7,607 bases of DNA from Proteobacteria bacterium UBA1844 (lineage in GTDB: Bacteria; Pseudomonadota; Gammaproteobacteria; Steroidobacterales; Woeseiaceae), in NCBI GenBank assembly GCA_002338615.1, contig DDIS01000019.1:1-7607 (forward strand), read 5' to 3'. Below are positions 6,410 to 7,607 of the stretch, one piece after another. The notes below the pieces were generated by a model. That model ran no database searches. It worked only from the letters and a program-made list of their open reading frames with translations, and was not told the origin of the DNA. The position numbers and the translations under genes were made by a program. The number at the start of each line of letters is the position of its first letter. The stretch's first letter is position 1.

Positions 6410-7216
6410 ATGGAAAGCAGTCCTCTTCCGGCCATCTTCCTCGGACACGGCAGCCCGATGAACGCGATCGGACAGAATCGCTACACCGAGGCATGGCAGC
6501 GCCTCGGATCCCGGACTCCGCTGCCGAGCGCAATACTGGCAGTGTCCGCGCACTGGTTTGTCTCCGACACCGCGCTGACGATCGGCACCCGGCCGCGAAC
6601 GATTCACGATTTCCGCGGATTCCCGGAGGCCTTGTACCAGGTGCAGTATCCGGCGCCCGGCGACCCGGAACTTGCGCGCCGCGTACAGCGACTTCTCGCT
6701 CCGCTGCATGTCACGCTCGATGACACGTGGGGCCTCGATCATGGCACGTGGTCAGTCTTGTGCCATATGTACCCGGAGGCCAACGTGCCCGTGGTGCAAT
6801 TGAGCATCAACGCATCGCAGCCGGCCCAGTATCATTTTGACATTGGCCAGGCGCTTGCACCGCTCCGCGACGAGAACGTTCTCATCCTGGGAAGCGGTAA
6901 CCTGGTGCACAATCTTCGCCTGTATGACCGGGAAAGAACAAACGCTGCGCCGTATGACTGGGCAGCCGGTTTCGAGCGGCACGCACGCGAGTTGATAATC
7001 GCAAATGACGTCGGGCCTCTCATCGACTATGACAGTCTGGGCCCGGACGCCCGGTTGTCGATTCCGACACCCGAACATTACCTGCCATTGCTCTACGTAC
7101 TTGGCAGTCATTCGGGTTCGGATGTCGTTTCGTTTCCGATCGAAGGTATCGAGGGCAGATCGATTTCGATGCTCGCGGTCCACGTCGGTGGCGACACCCA
7201 TGGAGCTATGACATGA
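6410..7216 (+). CDS. ygiD: DODA-type extradiol aromatic ring-opening dioxygenase (YgiD-like)
   Basis: A 268-residue cytosolic enzyme of the LigB-like extradiol dioxygenase superfamily, 4,5-DOPA dioxygenase group. These enzymes open catechol-type rings; E. coli YgiD, the close relative by eye, cleaves L-DOPA to 4,5-seco-DOPA. Conserved blocks are LGHGSPMNAI (11-20), SAHWF (46-50), HDFRGFPEALY (66-76), GLDHGTW (108-114), SGNLVHNLR (162-170) and PTPEHYLPLLYVLG (219-232). By family alignment the metal ligands are His13, His48 and His223, with His167 near the active site; all are present, so the enzyme looks intact. Length is normal. The start follows the upstream stop by 12 bases, with only a weak GAGAAG site (6401-6406), which suggests translation coupled to the DUF1348 gene. 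Hand-counted G+C is about 62%, the highest of the complete genes. The true substrate is unknown. Confidence 0.92.
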   Translation: MESSPLPAIFLGHGSPMNAIGQNRYTEAWQRLGSRTPLPSAILAVSAHWFVSDTALTIGTRPRTIHDFRGFPEALYQVQYPAPGDPELARRVQRLLAPLHVTLDDTWGLDHGTWSVLCHMYPEANVPVVQLSINASQPAQYHFDIGQALAPLRDENVLILGSGNLVHNLRLYDRERTNAAPYDWAAGFERHARELIIANDVGPLIDYDSLGPDARLSIPTPEHYLPLLYVLGSHSGSDVVSFPIEGIEGRSISMLAVHVGGDTHGAMT

Positions 7217-7217
7217 A

Positions 7218-7242
7218 AGCATCCGATCTAATTGTGGATGCT
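7218..7242. terminator. Candidate hairpin terminator between convergent genes
   Basis: AGCATCC (7218-7224) and GGATGCT (7236-7242) are perfect inverted arms around an 11-base loop, starting one base after the dioxygenase stop. It sits in the 115-base gap between two converging genes, where a shared terminator is expected. There is no T-run on either strand, so confidence is low. Confidence 0.35.
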
Positions 7243-7331
7243 GAATGAGCGGGTCGACGCCGGGACTTTGCCAGACTTCGATTTCACGCTGCAGCGCCGC
7301 CGCCGTGGTCTCGATCCGTTCGAGCTCTTGG

Positions 7332-7607
7332 TCACCAGCCGCTGAAGCGGTTCCAGGTCGCGGTAATTTCGGGGCTCTCTCCCTCCACCACATGATAGGT
7401 CGCGTGCTGTGCGCCGGTCGCGCAGGCATGGTTCGGTAGCACACGCAGCAACGTGCCCACGGGATAGCGCGCGGGATCGAGAGCGCCGCCGTCGCGGCGA
7501 GCGATCACCCCGTGCTCCTGGTTTGTCGACAGCACGATGAGGTCCTCTTCGAGCGCCGCGCCCGCGACATCGCGGACCAGTCCGTAACCCTGGTCGACGG
7601 GCTGGTT
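7332..7607 (-). CDS. C-terminal part of a D-serine dehydratase/D-threonine aldolase-family PLP enzyme (5' end outside the window)
   Basis: The minus-strand frame is open to the right edge and ends at the TGA at 7334-7332, leaving about 91 residues. It matches the end of fold-type III PLP enzymes of the DSD1/D-threonine aldolase group, which act on D-amino acids (D-serine dehydration or D-3-hydroxyamino acid cleavage). Evidence is LSTNQEHGVI, then VGTLLRVLPNHACAT, TYHVV and the terminal NRFSGW. The His-x-Cys in PNHACAT fits the Zn-binding pair known from eukaryotic D-serine dehydratase, whereas D-threonine aldolases are reported with His-x-Asp. That favours the dehydratase-like branch, but the catalytic lysine and PLP site lie outside the window. 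The GTG at 7535 is internal and not a start. The gene converges on the dioxygenase gene. Confidence 0.85.
   Translation of the reverse strand, partial: NQPVDQGYGLVRDVAGAALEEDLIVLSTNQEHGVIARRDGGALDPARYPVGTLLRVLPNHACATGAQHATYHVVEGESPEITATWNRFSGW

Noticed and set aside
6752..7444. A 230-codon minus-strand frame opposite the end of the dioxygenase gene
   Set aside because: It overlaps two well-identified genes in the wrong frame. A helical-looking stretch around 7245-7333 is suggestive but has no start codon or ribosome binding site of its own.
1..7607. A CRISPR array, tRNA/rRNA gene, insertion sequence, prophage or known defence module
   Set aside because: No regularly spaced repeats, RNA gene signatures, transposase or integrase motifs, or defence-family proteins are visible on either strand.

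Overview
This 7.6 kb window is ordinary-density bacterial chromosome. It holds seven complete protein genes and two genes cut by the window edges. Clear Shine-Dalgarno sites, short operon spacings and close resemblance of two products to E. coli YhbW and YgiD point to a proteobacterium, most likely an environmental gammaproteobacterium; the species cannot be named from the sequence. By hand count, base composition is uneven: roughly 55% G+C near the start, about 50-58% in the minus-strand pair, about 62% in the dioxygenase gene and only about 41% in one methyltransferase gene. This mosaic pattern fits an accessory region.

Layout. The window opens with the C-terminal end of an unidentified beta-rich protein (to 280), closed by a strong hairpin. 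A plus-strand pair follows: an NAD(P)H-dependent FMN reductase (515-1087) and, 17 bases later, an aldehyde dehydrogenase of the vanillin/benzaldehyde dehydrogenase type (1105-2571). An AT-rich class I SAM methyltransferase (2742-3356) without a visible ribosome binding site comes next and looks like an acquired gene. On the minus strand a YhbW-type luciferase-like flavin monooxygenase (5638-4637) is followed after 60 bases by a cation diffusion facilitator with an extra C-terminal cytosolic module (4576-3431). A 279-base divergent region separates these from a plus-strand pair: a DUF1348/NTF2-like protein (5918-6397) and a YgiD-type extradiol dioxygenase (6410-7216). The right edge holds the convergent C-terminal end of a PLP enzyme of the D-serine dehydratase/D-threonine aldolase family.

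How the genes may work together. Four of the complete genes encode redox enzymes typical of aromatic, quinone or aldehyde turnover and detoxification: the FMN reductase, aldehyde dehydrogenase, luciferase-like monooxygenase and extradiol dioxygenase. They sit in three separate transcription units with no regulator gene in view, so one shared pathway is only an inference.

I found no RNA genes, CRISPR array, transposase, integrase, phage gene or recognisable defence system, and no convincing new multi-gene system. The best leads are the foreign-looking methyltransferase, the DUF1348-dioxygenase pair, the two-module transporter tail, and a leader before the FMN reductase whose ribosome binding site could be base-paired.
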